Shown here: positions 44,250 through 57,463 of the stretch, piece after piece | Layout of the letters: every line of letters begins with the position of its first letter | How positions within the stretch are numbered: position 1 is the first letter of the stretch | Source: Takakia lepidozioides | Taxonomy: Eukaryota; Streptophyta; Takakiopsida; Takakiales; Takakiaceae | Assembly (NCBI GenBank): GCA_030704615.1 | Contig: CM060731.1 | Location: 79,278,756-79,342,755, forward strand | Direction: 5' to 3' | Length of the DNA: 64,000 bases | Notes under the pieces: generated by a model | What the model saw: only the letters and a program-made list of their open reading frames with translations | The model's database searches: none | What the model was told of the DNA's origin: nothing | Made by a program: the position numbers and the translations under genes

Positions 44250-45360
44250 GGAATTACTTAAAATAGGGTTGAACGGTGATTATGAGAGAAATGGGTGCGT
44301 GATCGAAGCCCATGGGAATTGGCTGTTGAATGTCTCTTGCCGCCCATTGATCGAGATTTAGAGAGACGTATGCTCTGTCTAAGCGAGCCATACGAAGATC
44401 CCCCAGAGCTCTGTTGTTTGTACAAGTGAAGGAGAGACCATTCCCTTCTGCGAGAGGGGGACCGCTTTGGTTAGACCGTTGTTTTGAGTGCATGAGAGCC
44501 ATCTGTCCATCTCATCTAAATTAGGTGAGAAGGAGCATCATGCCCCTCTCATGTCCTCCTGGTTTTCTATCATATTAAAATCACCGACAACAATCCAGCT
44601 ATCTATAGAGCTTTTTGCTTGCATATGATCATCCAGAAACGACCAAAAGTCACTTCTTTCAGCTGTCGTGTTGGGGGCGTAAATGTTAAGAAGTCCAATG
44701 GTCCCCATGTTATTGGGAAGGGTGAAGACACACATTTGAGCTCTGCCAGGTATCCAACAGGCCTCAGAAGTGACAAGGCATTGCAATGAGGGGGAGATGA
44801 TGATTGCTGTCCACCCTTTAGTTCCTTCAGAGGTGGGCTTCCAGAAGGCCGAGGCCAAAGACCATAAATGGTCTGAAAGTGAGTTTATTTTCGTAGGGTC
44901 TAGTTTATGTTCTTGCAGGAAGATGATTGAGTCTTTTAGGAGGTGAGGGCCTAACCAGGATTTGATTTTGAGGCGCTTGAGGGAGTTAGGGTCGGCCCCA
45001 AGTCCCCTAATGTTCCACGATGAGTATCATTAGATGGTCGAGGAAGGGCAAGATAGGAGGTCTCATTTGATGGCCCATTTTGACGGAAAGTAAATCTGAC
45101 TCTACGGTCTGCTGGAAGAAGGGACTTAGCCCACTGATGCCCGACGGGAGGTTTGGGGGATTTTTTGAGGATCTGGATAAAGAGAGCACGAAAGATATCT
45201 GCAGGTCGCCTGAATGTTTTTGGGTAGAATTGTTGGAATGGTACTTCTTGTAAAGAAAGGGAGACTAAACTAACTAGGTTAGGGAAAAAATCAGCGTTTT
45301 GTAGAGCCTGGAGGAGGGGTTGCGTTTCTCTTGAATCCAAGGCAATGGATCCTGAAGGGA
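44250..45360 (-). mobile_element. LINE (L1-like) 5' fragment with endonuclease domain
   Basis: The minus strand encodes an apurinic-endonuclease-like domain: SIIFLQEHKLDP (near 44910), IGLLNIYAPN, WIVVGDFNMIENQEDM (44600-44540) and, after a frame break, RLDRAYVS and FDHAPISLII (44400-44290). The upstream frame 45340-44951 has no assignable domain. Reverse transcriptase is absent, so this is a truncated copy. It may belong to the same family as the RT fragment at 10.2-10.8 kb, but the two do not overlap in domain content, so this cannot be judged. Confidence 0.8.
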
Positions 45361-45934
45361 TAGAGGAAGGTATGGATAGCGATGGGAGAAGTGTTTTTTT
45401 TTTTTAAATTTATTTATTTTTTACTTTCTAATACCCAACTAGTTTCATAGTCTTAGAATACTCACAAAATTCTATTATCTGTTGGTTCTCAAAAGATGCA
45501 AGAATCCGGATTTGCAGACAATTATCAGCTAGTGATAAACTTGTTCGCCAGTTACCAACCCAAATATAAATAATTTACTTTACTTTAATTTAATTTAAAC
45601 TACAAAAAGTGGAATTTAATTCAAAGTGGTAGCTAGAACAGGCACGGTCCTTCAATTTAAAAGCATACCTAGTTTCCCAAAGAAAATAAACTCTATGTTG
45701 TACTTTTGTAGACATATGTAAAATCAAGTGAAATCAGTTAGGAAAATTGGTGCCTAGTCATTTTTTTTTAATTTTTAATTTTTAATTTTCTGGTAAACAG
45801 GGGACAGAGGCCCTGTCTTATTGTCAAACATGGCCCAATCTGCAGTACAAATATTCTTCTCATCCATCATGTTGTGTAAAAATCTCTTGATCATTGGTTC
45901 ATATTGATACCATGTGCATGGTCCTTGTTTTTAC
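45361..45934. other. AT-rich spacer
   Basis: Contains a poly(T) tract near 45394-45406 and TAATTTTTAATTTT runs near 45770. No ORF, RNA gene or element end is recognisable apart from the hAT-like target duplication GTTTTTAC at 45927-45934. Confidence 0.4.
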
Positions 45935-47695
45935 CAGTGTTGGACTGGTATATAGGGCCAGGCCGGGTATCAACTAGGGTATTGAAGAACCTACCCGGCT
46001 GGTATCTACTTTTGTAATACTATGGTTAAGAACCGGAATCCTTGGTATTGGCATAGGCTATATCCACGTTATACTCGTATCAATATATGAAGCAAGCCAG
46101 TTTGTTTGTTTTGTTTTGTTTTGTTTGTTTGTAGCGTCGTTGAGATATCCCAAACCACGGGCCCAGCCCTGGTGCTTGGTGCCGTTGGAAAGCCCTCGAT
46201 GAGGAGGGGTGCACCGGCTTGGTCTCATGATTTTTGGACCGGCGGTGTGGAAGATGTGGAATTTCAAGTGCTTTGGGTCGCTGGAAATTCGGGAAAAATA
46301 GCAAAGTGGGCTTTCCTGGAGTAGTGATTGGCCCTCCACGTGGCAGATTTGGAATTTCAAGTCCTTTTGATTGCTGGAAATTCGCAAAAGATAGCAAAAA
46401 GTGGATATATCAATATATGAAGCCTCGACAGGGGAGATTGCAAAAATAGCAAATTGGGCAATGATATAAAGATACATTGGGGATTGCAGTGGACACTGGA
46501 GGTCCCACTTGGGCCTCTCCATGGGAGATGCACTTGGATACATCTTGGGCTTAGATTTCAAATTTTCACACATGGGCCAACGACATAGGCTACACTAGAG
46601 GTCGCACTTTGGCCTCGACATAGGAGACACACTTTGATACATAGCATATTGCATATGGGCTTAGATGACACTGGACACTTGGGCCAACGGCACAGGCTAC
46701 CCTAGATCTCCCAAAGAGTGGGGCCTCTGGATACATAGGCGATCGCAAAAATAGCAAAGTGGGGTTTGGGATTGCACTTGGACTTAGGTGACTAGAGGTT
46801 GCACTTGGGCCTCTACATGAGAGACGCACTTGGATACATAGGAGATTGCACTTGGGCTTGGATTTCAATTCTTCACACATGGGCCAATTGCAGAGGCTAC
46901 CCTAAATCTCCCAAAGAGTGGGGCCTTTGGATACATAGGGGATTGCACTTGGAGATAGATGACATTGGACACTTGGGCCAACGACACAAGCTACACTAGA
47001 GGTCGCACTTGGGCCTCGACATAGGAGATGCACTAGGATACATAGGGGATTGCACTTGGGCTTAGATGTCAGTGGACACTTGGGCCAATGGCACAGGCTA
47101 CCCTAGTTAGGGGTAAAAAGAAGGATGATGTGCATGGTATTAGTATCAACCAATGTTGGGCAGGTGAACATCAAGCCCACCACCTCCTCTTTACTATTTC
47201 ACCCAACATGCCATATCTTGTTGAAGACCTTGTCTTTCCTCGATCAAGAGTTTTCTTCTGTTCAAACACAAATATGATGGATGAGAAGAGTCTCTGCATT
47301 GCAGATTTGCCGACGTTGAACAATGAGACTTGGAACCAGTTTTCCTAACTGATTGCACTTGATTTGACAAAACAGTCATGTAATGCAAAGGGCTTTTGCA
47401 ACATTTTTAGGGGAACCATGTCTACTTATAAATTGGCCCCATGATACTCAGGCTACCACTTTAATAAATTATTATTATTTTAATACCTGGATTGGTAACC
47501 GGCTGGTTTACCATTGGAATACACTGTTGATAAGAGGCGGGGAATTCACAATCCTGCATCTTTTGAGAACCAACGGATATTAAAATTTTGTGAGTATTCT
47601 AGAAGTAATATGGAACTGGCTGGTATTGAAAAGTAAAAATATTTGAATATGAGGACCCGGCTGGTATTAAAAACAGTAATGCCCACCCAACACTG
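45935..47695. mobile_element. Non-autonomous hAT-like element with 8-bp target duplication
   Basis: The left end is CAGTGTTGGACTGG. The right end, read inverted, is CAGTGTTGGGTGGG. CAGTGTTGG-type termini are characteristic of hAT transposons. The flanking octamers GTTTTTAC (45927-45934) and GTTTTTAG (47696-47703) match at 7 of 8, the hAT duplication length. No transposase is encoded. The interior holds the complex tandem repeat at 46.44-47.11 kb and a TTTTG microsatellite near 46105. Confidence 0.7.
46440..47110. repeat. Complex tandem repeat inside the hAT-like element
   Basis: Modules recur three to five times in variable order: TTGGGCCAACGRCACAGGCTA, AGAGGTCGCACTTGGGCCTC, GATACATAGGGGATTGCACT, CTCCCAAAGAGTGGGGCCT and TGACATTGGACACTTGGGCC. 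Units of about 100-130 bp have been shuffled and partly deleted. There is no long frame. Confidence 0.8.
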
Positions 47696-47873
47696 GTTTT
47701 TAGTTTTTACCCTTGATACGGGTATTGCCTTTGCCAACACGATTAGAACGAGATAGAAGGCCGCAACTTTTCGTTCTCTGGGTCAAGCAAATCAAGCAGG
47801 GCGCTGCCATTTTATTTATTTATTTTTCTCTGTGCGTTCGATTCTCTTCACCCGGTTTGGCAGTTTCATCTCT

Positions 47874-47879
47874 CCACTG

Positions 47880-47911
<32 letters not shown>
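47874..47911 (-). other. Short 16S-rRNA-like fragment (plastid or bacterial type)
   Basis: The plus strand carries TGCTGCCTCCCGTAGGAGTC directly followed by TGGGCCGTGTC. This is the reverse complement of the highly conserved 16S rRNA segment around E. coli positions 330-360 (the region of the common 338 primer). To its left CCACTGC also matches, apart from one extra TGC triplet. To its right identity ends abruptly. A 30-40-bp nuclear insert of plastid or mitochondrial rDNA is the simplest reading. It cannot be a functional rRNA. Confidence 0.6.
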
Positions 47912-49196
47912 CTTCAAGCTTTCGTCTTTTCGCTTAGCCTAAGCTACCACACTCCATCGTCATGAGAAGGCTGAGGGCCGCGGTAAAAAGTGCCACTACA
48001 AGGGTTCCGGTTCTTAACCCGATTAGGAAATACCAGCCAGGTCAGCCCTTTCATACCCTGGTTAAAAATAACCGACCCTAGGAGCATCAGACAAAAGAGA
48101 AGACCATCCATCATCAGCATTCCATCAGCATTCCACAGGCGGGATGTTGACATTATCCTTTTCCAAAGATAGTATTGAATGGTCACAAGGAAAAGCTGCA
48201 TTATAGATGCTTAGGGCAAGGAAGAATGATCGTCATGGATATATTCCTCCTGCTCAGTCAATATTTTAATTTTTTGGATACCCCCATCAGTAAGTTGGAT
48301 GGCTTTCTTTACATATGAGAGACGACCCGAATTGACTTTTACGCACCAATTACCTAGTTACTTCTTGCCATCTGAGTCAATAGCCTTTGGACAAGTGGCA
48401 CTGGAAGTACGAGAAGCAGCTAATAACTTATATACATGTGTGTGCATACTCCTAGGACATTGTTTGCCGTAGATTTGTGGTCATAGACCTCACCAAGGTA
48501 GAAACTAAAAACACCTAAAATGGAGCACTTCCCAATTCGGACCCCTAGAAAAATACATAAAACTAACCATATACCATCTCTAAAAGGTGCTTTGATCACA
48601 AGTGGTCCAGACTAGGTCATGTGTCAGGCCGCAATGGAACTCCAATGAACCCTTTTAACTCATACATGATGATGATGACATGATGATGATGACGCTATGT
48701 TTGGGTGGAACTATGTGTGTGTGTGTGTGTGTAGAGCACTGAAGGGAGGGAACCAGAGAACCCCGAATTTATTGCAGGAGGGGAAACAATAAGGCCGAGG
48801 GCCATGAGGCACCACAATGCGAGCAGTGAAACTACCCACAGGCCGAAGCAAGGGCCAGCAGCCCAAACACAGCAGGAAAATTACAGAAAGGGCAAAGCTG
48901 AAGAAACAAATGTACAGTAGGGTTAAGAAAAGTCACGGCGACCAGTGCGGGCCCCCAGGGGTTAAAAGAATGCTAAACTAATGAAGATGTAAAACTTTTG
49001 GAGAATGAGGCAAGCCTTGTTATCAATTTAGAATGGTAACTTCTGCAGGTGCTAACCTCTCCACTGCTATGAAAGGGCGGCTTCCGCACACACCACCACT
49101 ACAGATGAAATCCTCCCATATTCTAGCCAAACAGTTGAAATCAAACCCTGTAAAGTACTACAAACCACAAGACATCTTGCATGTTTCCAGACAACC
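47912..49196. other. Spacer downstream of DRP1
   Basis: No gene is seen. A (GT)n microsatellite lies at about 48715-48732 and ATGATGATGAC repeats just before it. The last few hundred bases probably include the 3' UTR and polyadenylation region of the DRP1 gene, which ends at 49197, but no single signal could be fixed. Confidence 0.4.
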
Positions 49197-52100
49197 TCAC
49201 TTTGCCCAAGCAACTGAATCAATCTCATCACGTGCATGCTTGTACAGATCCAACCTTTGTGCGCATGCACTCCTGCGCTCCATCAACGTGGGATCCTCAT
49301 CTAGCATTTGTGCTAACTGCTTACCCTGTAAGACATGCAATTCAACCATCAAAGCTGGCACGTGCTCAACGACAAGACCTGTCACTGCTGTTGGAGTGCT
49401 GTGACTTCCACACTTCCTCTTTCATCCTACTACTTGATTGACCAAATGTCTCAGGGCCCATTATTGGGTAACCAAGAATTTGGACCACAGCTATGAGGCA
49501 GGGTCCAAATTCCTGCCGAACAGGAATGCACATAATCATACATCGTTCCAATCAAATTTTTAGATTCCTAGTCAATGCGAGTGGACCCTTGATGTCAGGT
49601 ACGGATGTTTGACAGTTAGCCGTTGAGCAATGCTTTTGTCAGCCACAAGCAACCCACCGGAGCTGCTACCATGCTTACCCATCACAGAACCCTGTAACAG
49701 CTCTGGGGAACTTCCATTTTGTAAGGATGCATGCCTCCTTCCTGTGTGTTTTACCTCTGATCTTCTGTGTTCTTTAAAATATTCAAGCAAGCACCCAATT
49801 CTTTGTCCAAACTTGGAACAAGTGGATAAATAATTTGTGAGCTAATACTTACATTCCTCTATAATGGCTGCCTGGGGCTGAAAAAGTGTGCATATACAAT
49901 CCTGTGCATGACCTCAGGCTCCAAGAAACTTTGAACATTTTCCATAGAGCAGTGGATCAATGCCCCCTTCATGTCTCTGGTTTGCTCCTACATAAGTACA
50001 CTTTGGTCACATTTGCGTTGTCATAAACAAAGAACAAAGAACCATGCAACCGGGAGAGAAGACGTCTTTCCGTACCTCTCGCTTCCCAACCTGTGTGTAG
50101 AAAGTGTCAAGCAACGAACGCTTTGCCTCCCGTACTTGGCAGTGAACCACTGCTTTTGGGATTGAGTTTTTCAGTATCTCACAAACCATGCCCACATACG
50201 CCGAAACATTTGATCCTGCAGCGATGCATCAACAATCCCTTCAGCATTTCTTTGGGATGAGCAGGGGCCAACAGCAAGATTGGGCTCTCATCAACAAATC
50301 TTTTGACATGGGGATGTAAGATGAGTTGACATCCGCACACTGTTTAGGATCACACATTGATCATGTCAAGTGCAATTTAAGCATATACACCACACACACA
50401 TAGGTATGATTCAATACATTTAAATGTGGCAACTGACCCAGCTGAAATCTCTAGAAACTCACCAATACGTCGGAAATGAGCCTCACTGTACCGGTCCAGG
50501 GTGGAGGACGCAGGGTTACCCCCCTTCTCCACTTCTTGGGGGAGTTTTCTAAAGAAATCCACTGTAAAATAACTTTGCTCCATCTCGACTAATCTAATGG
50601 CTGTCCTCTTGCTGTCATCACGGAAGTGCTCCAGAGCCGATGTTGCTGCAGCTGCCAACTCTCCTTGCAATGTGGGAAATCGCCTGAGCTCCTACAATTT
50701 TCAACTTAGCATAGTTACGATCAATCTGTAACCATCATTATAAACTGCTCGTTGGTGGTGTAACACGCAGTCCACATCCGAACTACTTTGTCAGCCTTCA
50801 CCCAGAAATGCATGTCCATAATATCAGATACCTTGCAGTACCCTGAGGTACTTAGTGTCTGAAAATAACCAGCTGCCATTTTGTTTTATGCAAAATCTCA
50901 AATGTACGTCTCAAGTTACCATGATAGATTAGTGTGCTTTAAGAAAAATCTTTGCATAAGGACCCTTGAAAGACACTCAGCAGGAATCATGTGGGCTTCA
51001 CACAAACAGTGCAAGTGAGAGAATCTTACTTGAGTTTCACCAACTGTCTTGCGCACCAAGTCTCTCAAGATGAAGTGCACCTGCACATTTGCATTGGCCA
51101 AAACTCACACTTCTTCCTTGCAATGCTAGTGAATCCACATATTTTCAAAACTTACAGGCTGGACGATACTGCAATGACGTACAACTATTTCAAGCTACAT
51201 CACACAGAACCCTCACACATTAACAGCGCCAGCTCACAGAGGGCCCTGCTTAGCTCACTTATGGTATATCTCATCCAGCTCATTCAGTGCCTCCAGCTCA
51301 CTATCAGTGAACTGACACTCAACTGTTCTTTGTAACAGCTGCAGCATGGTCCCACTGGACAAACCCACCAATCAACGCACTAACACAAGTTTCATAGCAT
51401 TCCACACCAAACCAGGGAACAAGAAGTGGACTGGCAGTAGTTCTGACCTACCGCATCAACAACAGCTTCAGCTGGCCCTCGAAAAAGATTCAAAGAACCC
51501 TCTATAAGACGCCTGTATCCCTGTTCTGGAGCAATCAAGTGAGGCTGATACCCATCGGCCTCAGAGACAACCTTCCGTATATTCTGCATAGAGAGCTGCT
51601 TCTCAAATGGCAGCTTCTTCAGTGCTGCTGGCAGCTGGTTATCAAAAACCCCATAGATGCGTTCACCACCAGGCCGCCTGCATAATTGGACATGTCACCC
51701 TTTATATCTCAGTTCCAGTAGTACAACAGAGTCCCAGATAAACATACTTGAAATGATCTGTAAAGATAGAAGTCTCTACCTTGCCCCTCCACCCTCTCCA
51801 CTCATTTTCACCTTTGAGAAGCTGGGCACAGGGTCTAATGCTGGGTAAAATAAAAGATGTCCACCTTCCACAAGGAAGGTAATAGCCCTTTTGGGGAAGA
51901 GACACCATAATTTACACTTGCTTCACCTTATTGGATGTAGATGTTGGTTTTACTTTTCCCACCATAAAATACATACAAGTATAGAAACCTTTATCGTGTG
52001 TACAGTCGAGTACACATACCCTCCATCCAAGTGATCCTTGAAGATATGATCGAATGCTCTGCAAATCTCCAAAATAGTGTACAGTTGAGCCTGCACCGCA

Positions 52101-55100
52101 AACAAGATAACAATTAACCTAGCAAACAAGTCTGGGAGATGTTATCCTAAACATCTACATCAGCAAACAGACGAGAAAAAGTATCAAAGCTCCAGATCTT
52201 AGGGAACAGAAACCATCATAAAAAATCACCGAAAACATCTGCAGTAGCCATTTCCTCCAGCTAAATCAGCAGGAAGACAAACAGGCTTACCCCAGCGTCA
52301 ACAGCAATTGGCCTACCAAGCTGATTCATCTCCATCTCCAGTTCATCAATAGTCTTATTGATGAGTGACTGAATGCTTGGAATACGGGCTTTGATTACGG
52401 CCTCCAGATGCTGCGCACATGACATTTCATGTGAAAATTAGCAATAGACTATCAAGATAGCATGGAAGACACAAATCAGATGTTAAAAAGTAGGGCTGAA
52501 GAATGAACATAATCCAGTATAACCACGGGCAACCAATATACTATTACTATGGCTGCAGAAGAAGTTTATGCTTTTAAGCCCAGTAGAAAGTAAGGAAAGT
52601 ATGATCATGTTCCAGCATACCCCAAGGCAACCAATACACTGTTAGGATGGTAGCAAAAAAAGTTTATGCTTTAAAGCCCTGTAAGACTTAATGAAATCAC
52701 CCTAACAAAAATTGTGACAATGTAAATGAGTTGGCACTCAGCTGATTCACACAGCGGTCAACCTGAACAATTTCACCGCAATATTTGGCCTGACAACTAA
52801 ATACACACACCTTAGAAAGAATCTTTCCAAGATACTCTGAGCCCATGCGGTTCGTTAGATGTCCATAATCCAGACTACCCTGGAAGTAATCCCTTTCCCT
52901 CCGCCTAGCTGCTACAATATCGACATTCCTGTTGATATCTGCCTGTGATCGATTTACTACTCCAACCCAAGGATTCACCAATCGATATGCCCGGCCTTCC
53001 AAAACCTGTACACACAATCATGAGAATCACACAATCTCCCGGTCTGTTATTTGTGCCAACAACATCAGTGCTTTCTTCTACGGAGGCCAGTAACTTATGA
53101 GTCATGTTTGCTTGCAGATACTCTTTCCCCATCTTATTTCCTTAGACTCTAATCGTACTCTACTACATAATCAGACCTCACAAACACGTGGTAAAATGAA
53201 AATATATACCAGAAAATGGAACTTACATCTAGAGCATTGGTTCCCTTGTCCATGAGATCAAGCTTGGTCAAAACGCCAAATGTCCGCTCACCTACCAGGT
53301 TGAATAAACAGACAGCTCAATCAACAAAGTCAAAGTATTCCAACAAAGCCCAATACCACAGGTGAAAATTGGAAACTGACCCCATGCTCAGAGACTCTTA
53401 CACCTTCCACTCTTGAGAGAACAAAACTATATTATCCATGAGACTGATCACCAGATAAAAAATACCTAAACTTTTAACAAACTATACCAGAGTCAATCTA
53501 CAGTGACAATCATTCTGTACTCGGGGGCACACAAGCGATACCTCCAGGGTCTACTTCACGAGCAAGTTTAATAGCATCTGATGTTGCAATATCTTGATTG
53601 GCAGGAGAGATAGCCAGTATGAGGGAATTTGGCTGTGTGCACCCAAACCCCCATGAGGTTAGACAACCAGACTGAAAGAAGCACAAGACCAGAACTCGGT
53701 ACTGGATTAAATCCCATTGCAATGCAAGTGTCTTGGCCAGTAGTATTGCCATTCATACTACCTATGTGTACACAATATACCACAGGATCTAAGATCTTGA
53801 GACCAACACCAGTGTCAACATTGAATGAATGAACTATGCATCATCATCTCCCAACAAAGAGTATACTCTTTTAAATCTTTACATTTCTGGGAACTAACAG
53901 TGGACAAAACTCTGGCCATGGAAGATGGAGTGGAAGTGTCACCTTTTCAACATATGAGCGAACCATATTTTCAATATCTCCAACAATGCTGTCAGGTTGC
54001 CCCTCTGCACACACCACATGACAGACTTTCAATAATATTGCCAGATCTGAACCAAAAAGAACTGTACTACACTCATCACTTCCAACGACTATTCTAGTAT
54101 CCCATGATCAGTTCAGTCGAATAGTTGCTTTCAAGGCCTCTAGACCATTAAACGTTCTATATAGGCCTCACCCACAGATCTGAAAAAGAAAGCTGAAGCA
54201 AGAAATGAAATGGTACTTTATAATGGAAGAAGAAAGGGACCAATCCTAACATTTGAAATGCTCAGAGACAAGCACTTACCAACAGCAACCTTTGTCAATC
54301 CAGGCAAATCGATGAGAGTCAAGTTTACCACTGCCATCACAGAAAAGAAAGGTATAAGTGACACATCCTACTAGCCACTAATCAGTTTCAAGAATGAACC
54401 ATAGTGAGTAATTCAAATTCTGAATTGGAGACTTGGCCATGACTGTTTGAAGTGAATGCTGGATTACATACCATGAGGAGAATAGATGCTGAGATGTATT
54501 GGCACAGGTGATATCTGTTTGCTGCGACCAGTCACTCTGTCCGTCTCGTCCTGAATCTCCTTTCTCACATAAGCTGTATGAAAGCACCATGCCAGTTGCT
54601 AATCATACCAGAAGACAATGAACAAGACTCTCCCATATTCCAAAATTCCACTACTGTGTCTGCAATAGTACTACAAAGATAATGCTACAAACTTGCCATT
54701 CTGATTATCCACAGGTAAGAGAATATGCTTCTTTCCGTACAAATTGAAAACAATGTTTTGCAGTGAGATTGTATGACAGTGATTGACCGGCCCGTCCCCT
54801 CTTTCCACTGTAGCAAACCACTGTGAGTACAGACCTTCCCCAATCAAAGGTCGGGGAGGCAACCTGGAAGAGACCATTCTCAGCTTACCAAAATCCAGAA
54901 ACCTTTTCTTTGGAATATGAAGAAATTCGCCATATTCTGGTCCTTCCTCTGTCTTATGCAATTGCAATACAAGTGGCCGCCTTGTCACAATCCCTGCATC
55001 AGTTCAGACAGAGGGACTAGTCATGACTGGCCATTCCAAAGGAACCCCGCTCTTAAGACAAAAGTGGTAAAGTAAGTTCAGCTCTGGAAAGCTCCAATCT

Positions 55101-55692
55101 CACTGTAATCTATAATATATGGCAAGGGTAAAAGTATCACCTGATCCACGTGGTAGGAAGTCTCTTCCCACAATGCTCTCCAACACAGACGACTTGCCAG
55201 AGCTCTGCATCACAATCTCCGAAAGTTGTCAATCTTCGCAACACTGTTGCCAACTTTTGGAAGCTCTGCAATGTGGTTGCCCCGAAAAATCAAGTACTAG
55301 AGTTCAGAAATGTACTTATTACCCAGCTATTGTCGCGATAGTTATCCATGAAATAAAACTGAGGTTTTCAACAATCCTCAATTCACCAACCATAAGAAAG
55401 TACTTCTTCACATGTTAAAACACTACACAGACCACCAATTAACCTCAGAGAGCAACAAGTTTCGAAAAGTTCAGCAGTAGCCACAACCGCTAGTATCATC
55501 AGCTCACCCTCCCAACCTAGCAGACAACACGACCAGGCGTGTGCATTAAAACTCTCAACAGACCTGTCCTCCAACGACGACAACAGAAGGCAAAGACTCC
55601 CACAGCGTAGGAAGAGCGCTGTCTCCTCCATAGTCTCCAAGATTTGTGCATATTCTCTGAATCCGATTCACAAGGCCTATCAGACTCTCCAT
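49197..55692 (-). CDS. DRP1: Dynamin-related protein 1 (DRP1 / phragmoplastin type) GTPase, 16 exons
   Basis: Exons in transcript order: 55692-55564, 55204-55141, 54993-54889, 54573-54472, 54330-54280, 54004-53943, 53632-53542, 53291-53227, 53005-52811, 52410-52291, 52090-52020, 51677-51452, 51080-51030, 50691-50463, 50215-50076 and 49325-49197. They sum to 1830 nt, that is 609 residues plus stop, which matches the usual plant DRP1 length (about 610). GTPase motifs: GGQSSGKSS (41-49), DLPG (141-144), TKLD (210-213) and VVNRSQAD (from 239). The middle domain carries [16 protein letters not shown]. The GTPase effector domain at the end includes [12 protein letters not shown]-like text and finishes DSVAWAK. 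There is no PH or Pro-rich domain, as expected for DRP1. The family forms helical collars on membranes in clathrin-mediated endocytosis and cell-plate formation. All splice sites are GT-AG; the gene looks intact. Confidence 0.95.
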
Positions 55693-57463
55693 GCCGCCTT
55701 CTCACGTTCCTCCTTGTCTGAAGTCTCTCTTAGCAGGTCCGTCACAATCCTTTCTCCTTCCTTCCCTTTAAAACCAACTCCGACACAGAACACGTCGAGA
55801 AAATCCGCAAATTCGCAAAATTCAGTACCCCCAAATCCACTCCTCGATCTCCCAGAATTCGGAATCTATCCAAACTCTTCCACGAGAGACTCGGGGAAAA
55901 TTAACGACTAAAAATCTACAGCGTCCGACCACATTAGAGTGGCTAATTGTATGGAACCAAGCACTGCCTTGTAACTAGAGATCTCTCTCAGGCAGCGAGA
56001 CAAGGCAGAAGCAGCACTGGCCCTTCTGCGTGCTTGCTTCTACCCATAGCTGCCTACCGACCTACGCTACCTCTACGCATACTGTCTACCCCTATAATAC
56101 ACACTCTAAAAATACTTATTCACTTTCTGCTCCCCAAATTCTTACTCGTTTGTCACTGGGACCATATCGCGACCGTTGACTGACAGACATCGAGCCCAAT
56201 TTGGGGTATGACTCAACAATATGTGTTAAATTTAGGTCAATTTTGGCTCCTAATTTAAAGCAAAAACATAAACCATGGACTTTGACTTTTCCACGTGGCA
56301 GAAGTCCGACTTACTCACAGTCGGTCATTGGGGCCGGTAATTGCCACCCGCGGCCCCACGACGGCGGTCGCCGCCGTCACGCTGGCGGCGGGGTTGCCAC
56401 GCGGAGAGGCTCTATAGGCGGTACCTGTGAGATTTTGGGCAGGCAGTAGCTGACACACACACACAGTGTGGTCCCTGCGTCGCAGTTAGGCCTCACCCGT
56501 TACGTTAGTGACTCGAGGTTAGGTTAACTGTTCGACGGTTATGGCTGTTCCCGTTTGTAGCTTGGCGAAATGAAGTAAGTAGTAGATTAAATTATTTTTC
56601 TTGTGTGGTTGGGTAAATGAGTGGAGGTGAAGGTAAGTATGGCTTCAGTTGGTTGGGGGAGCGCTCTTCGTATCTAGCCTGCACTTGTCTGCTACAGTCG
56701 CCTCTTCACCCTCGCCGATTGGAAGGGCCATGCCAACAATCACAAAAGCAGGCTCAGGTGATCGCTATATCTGCTGGAGCTTTCATGGAACATTGAACAT
56801 GCCCGTCGCGCAACGGATGATGAGCTGGTAGGTGCAAATTTATTAGAGGAGTTGGAAAGACCAATGGGGCTGATTCCTTGCGCATTGGAAAGTCCTGGGG
56901 TGTGGAGGTTTTAAGGGTGCACAAGTGCATTTTTCCCCATTTTTGGAAGTGGACAAGATCCCTCTTCGGGCTCGGGGCACCAAAGAAGAGCCTGGTTGAA
57001 GGAGAGTTCATCACATTTCTGAAGGTCATCTTGGAGTTTGTGTGTGCGCAGGGAAGTTTTGGTTCTTTTAGCTTGGGAACCATCTTTGTAGAATTTTTGG
57101 GATTCCATAATTTGCTCATTGACGACCACAATAACCCTCCAACTCTCTCTCTCTCTCTCTCTCTGAACCTCCCTTCGACCTGATAAATTTCCTTTTAAAT
57201 TCTTTCTCTTCGGCATTACATATCTAAGGCTGCATTCTCGCTTTGGCAGCAGACAAGAAATTCTTCAGAGAGAATACTTTACTGGCCACTTTCCACATTC
57301 GTTGGTCGAATTTGAGCAGCCGTCTAGAAGTGATCAAGCAAGGACTCAAGCTCTAGCTGCTGTTCACCGCGATGGATTCCACTTCCCACCTTCCATAACG
57401 TTAGCACCTATCTAGCATTTTACTTAGGTCTGGGGCCGTAGCAGCTACTTATGCCTGTGGGCT
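55693..57463. promoter_or_regulatory. Head-to-head intergenic region between DRP1 and the kinesin gene
   Basis: About 1.8 kb containing the 5' regions of both genes. A strongly GC-rich patch at about 56340-56410 (repeated CGGCGG / CCGCCG) contrasts with the AT-rich surroundings and could form a hairpin or mark a CpG-rich promoter. CT repeats lie at about 57143-57163. No conserved core promoter could be assigned. Confidence 0.45.

Noticed and set aside
51262-51345. Open minus-strand segment ([12 protein letters not shown]...) between two DRP1 exons that could be an extra exon
   Set aside because: The 16-exon model without it gives an exact 609-residue DRP1 with conserved sequence running straight across the junction ([10 protein letters not shown] to HFILRDLV).
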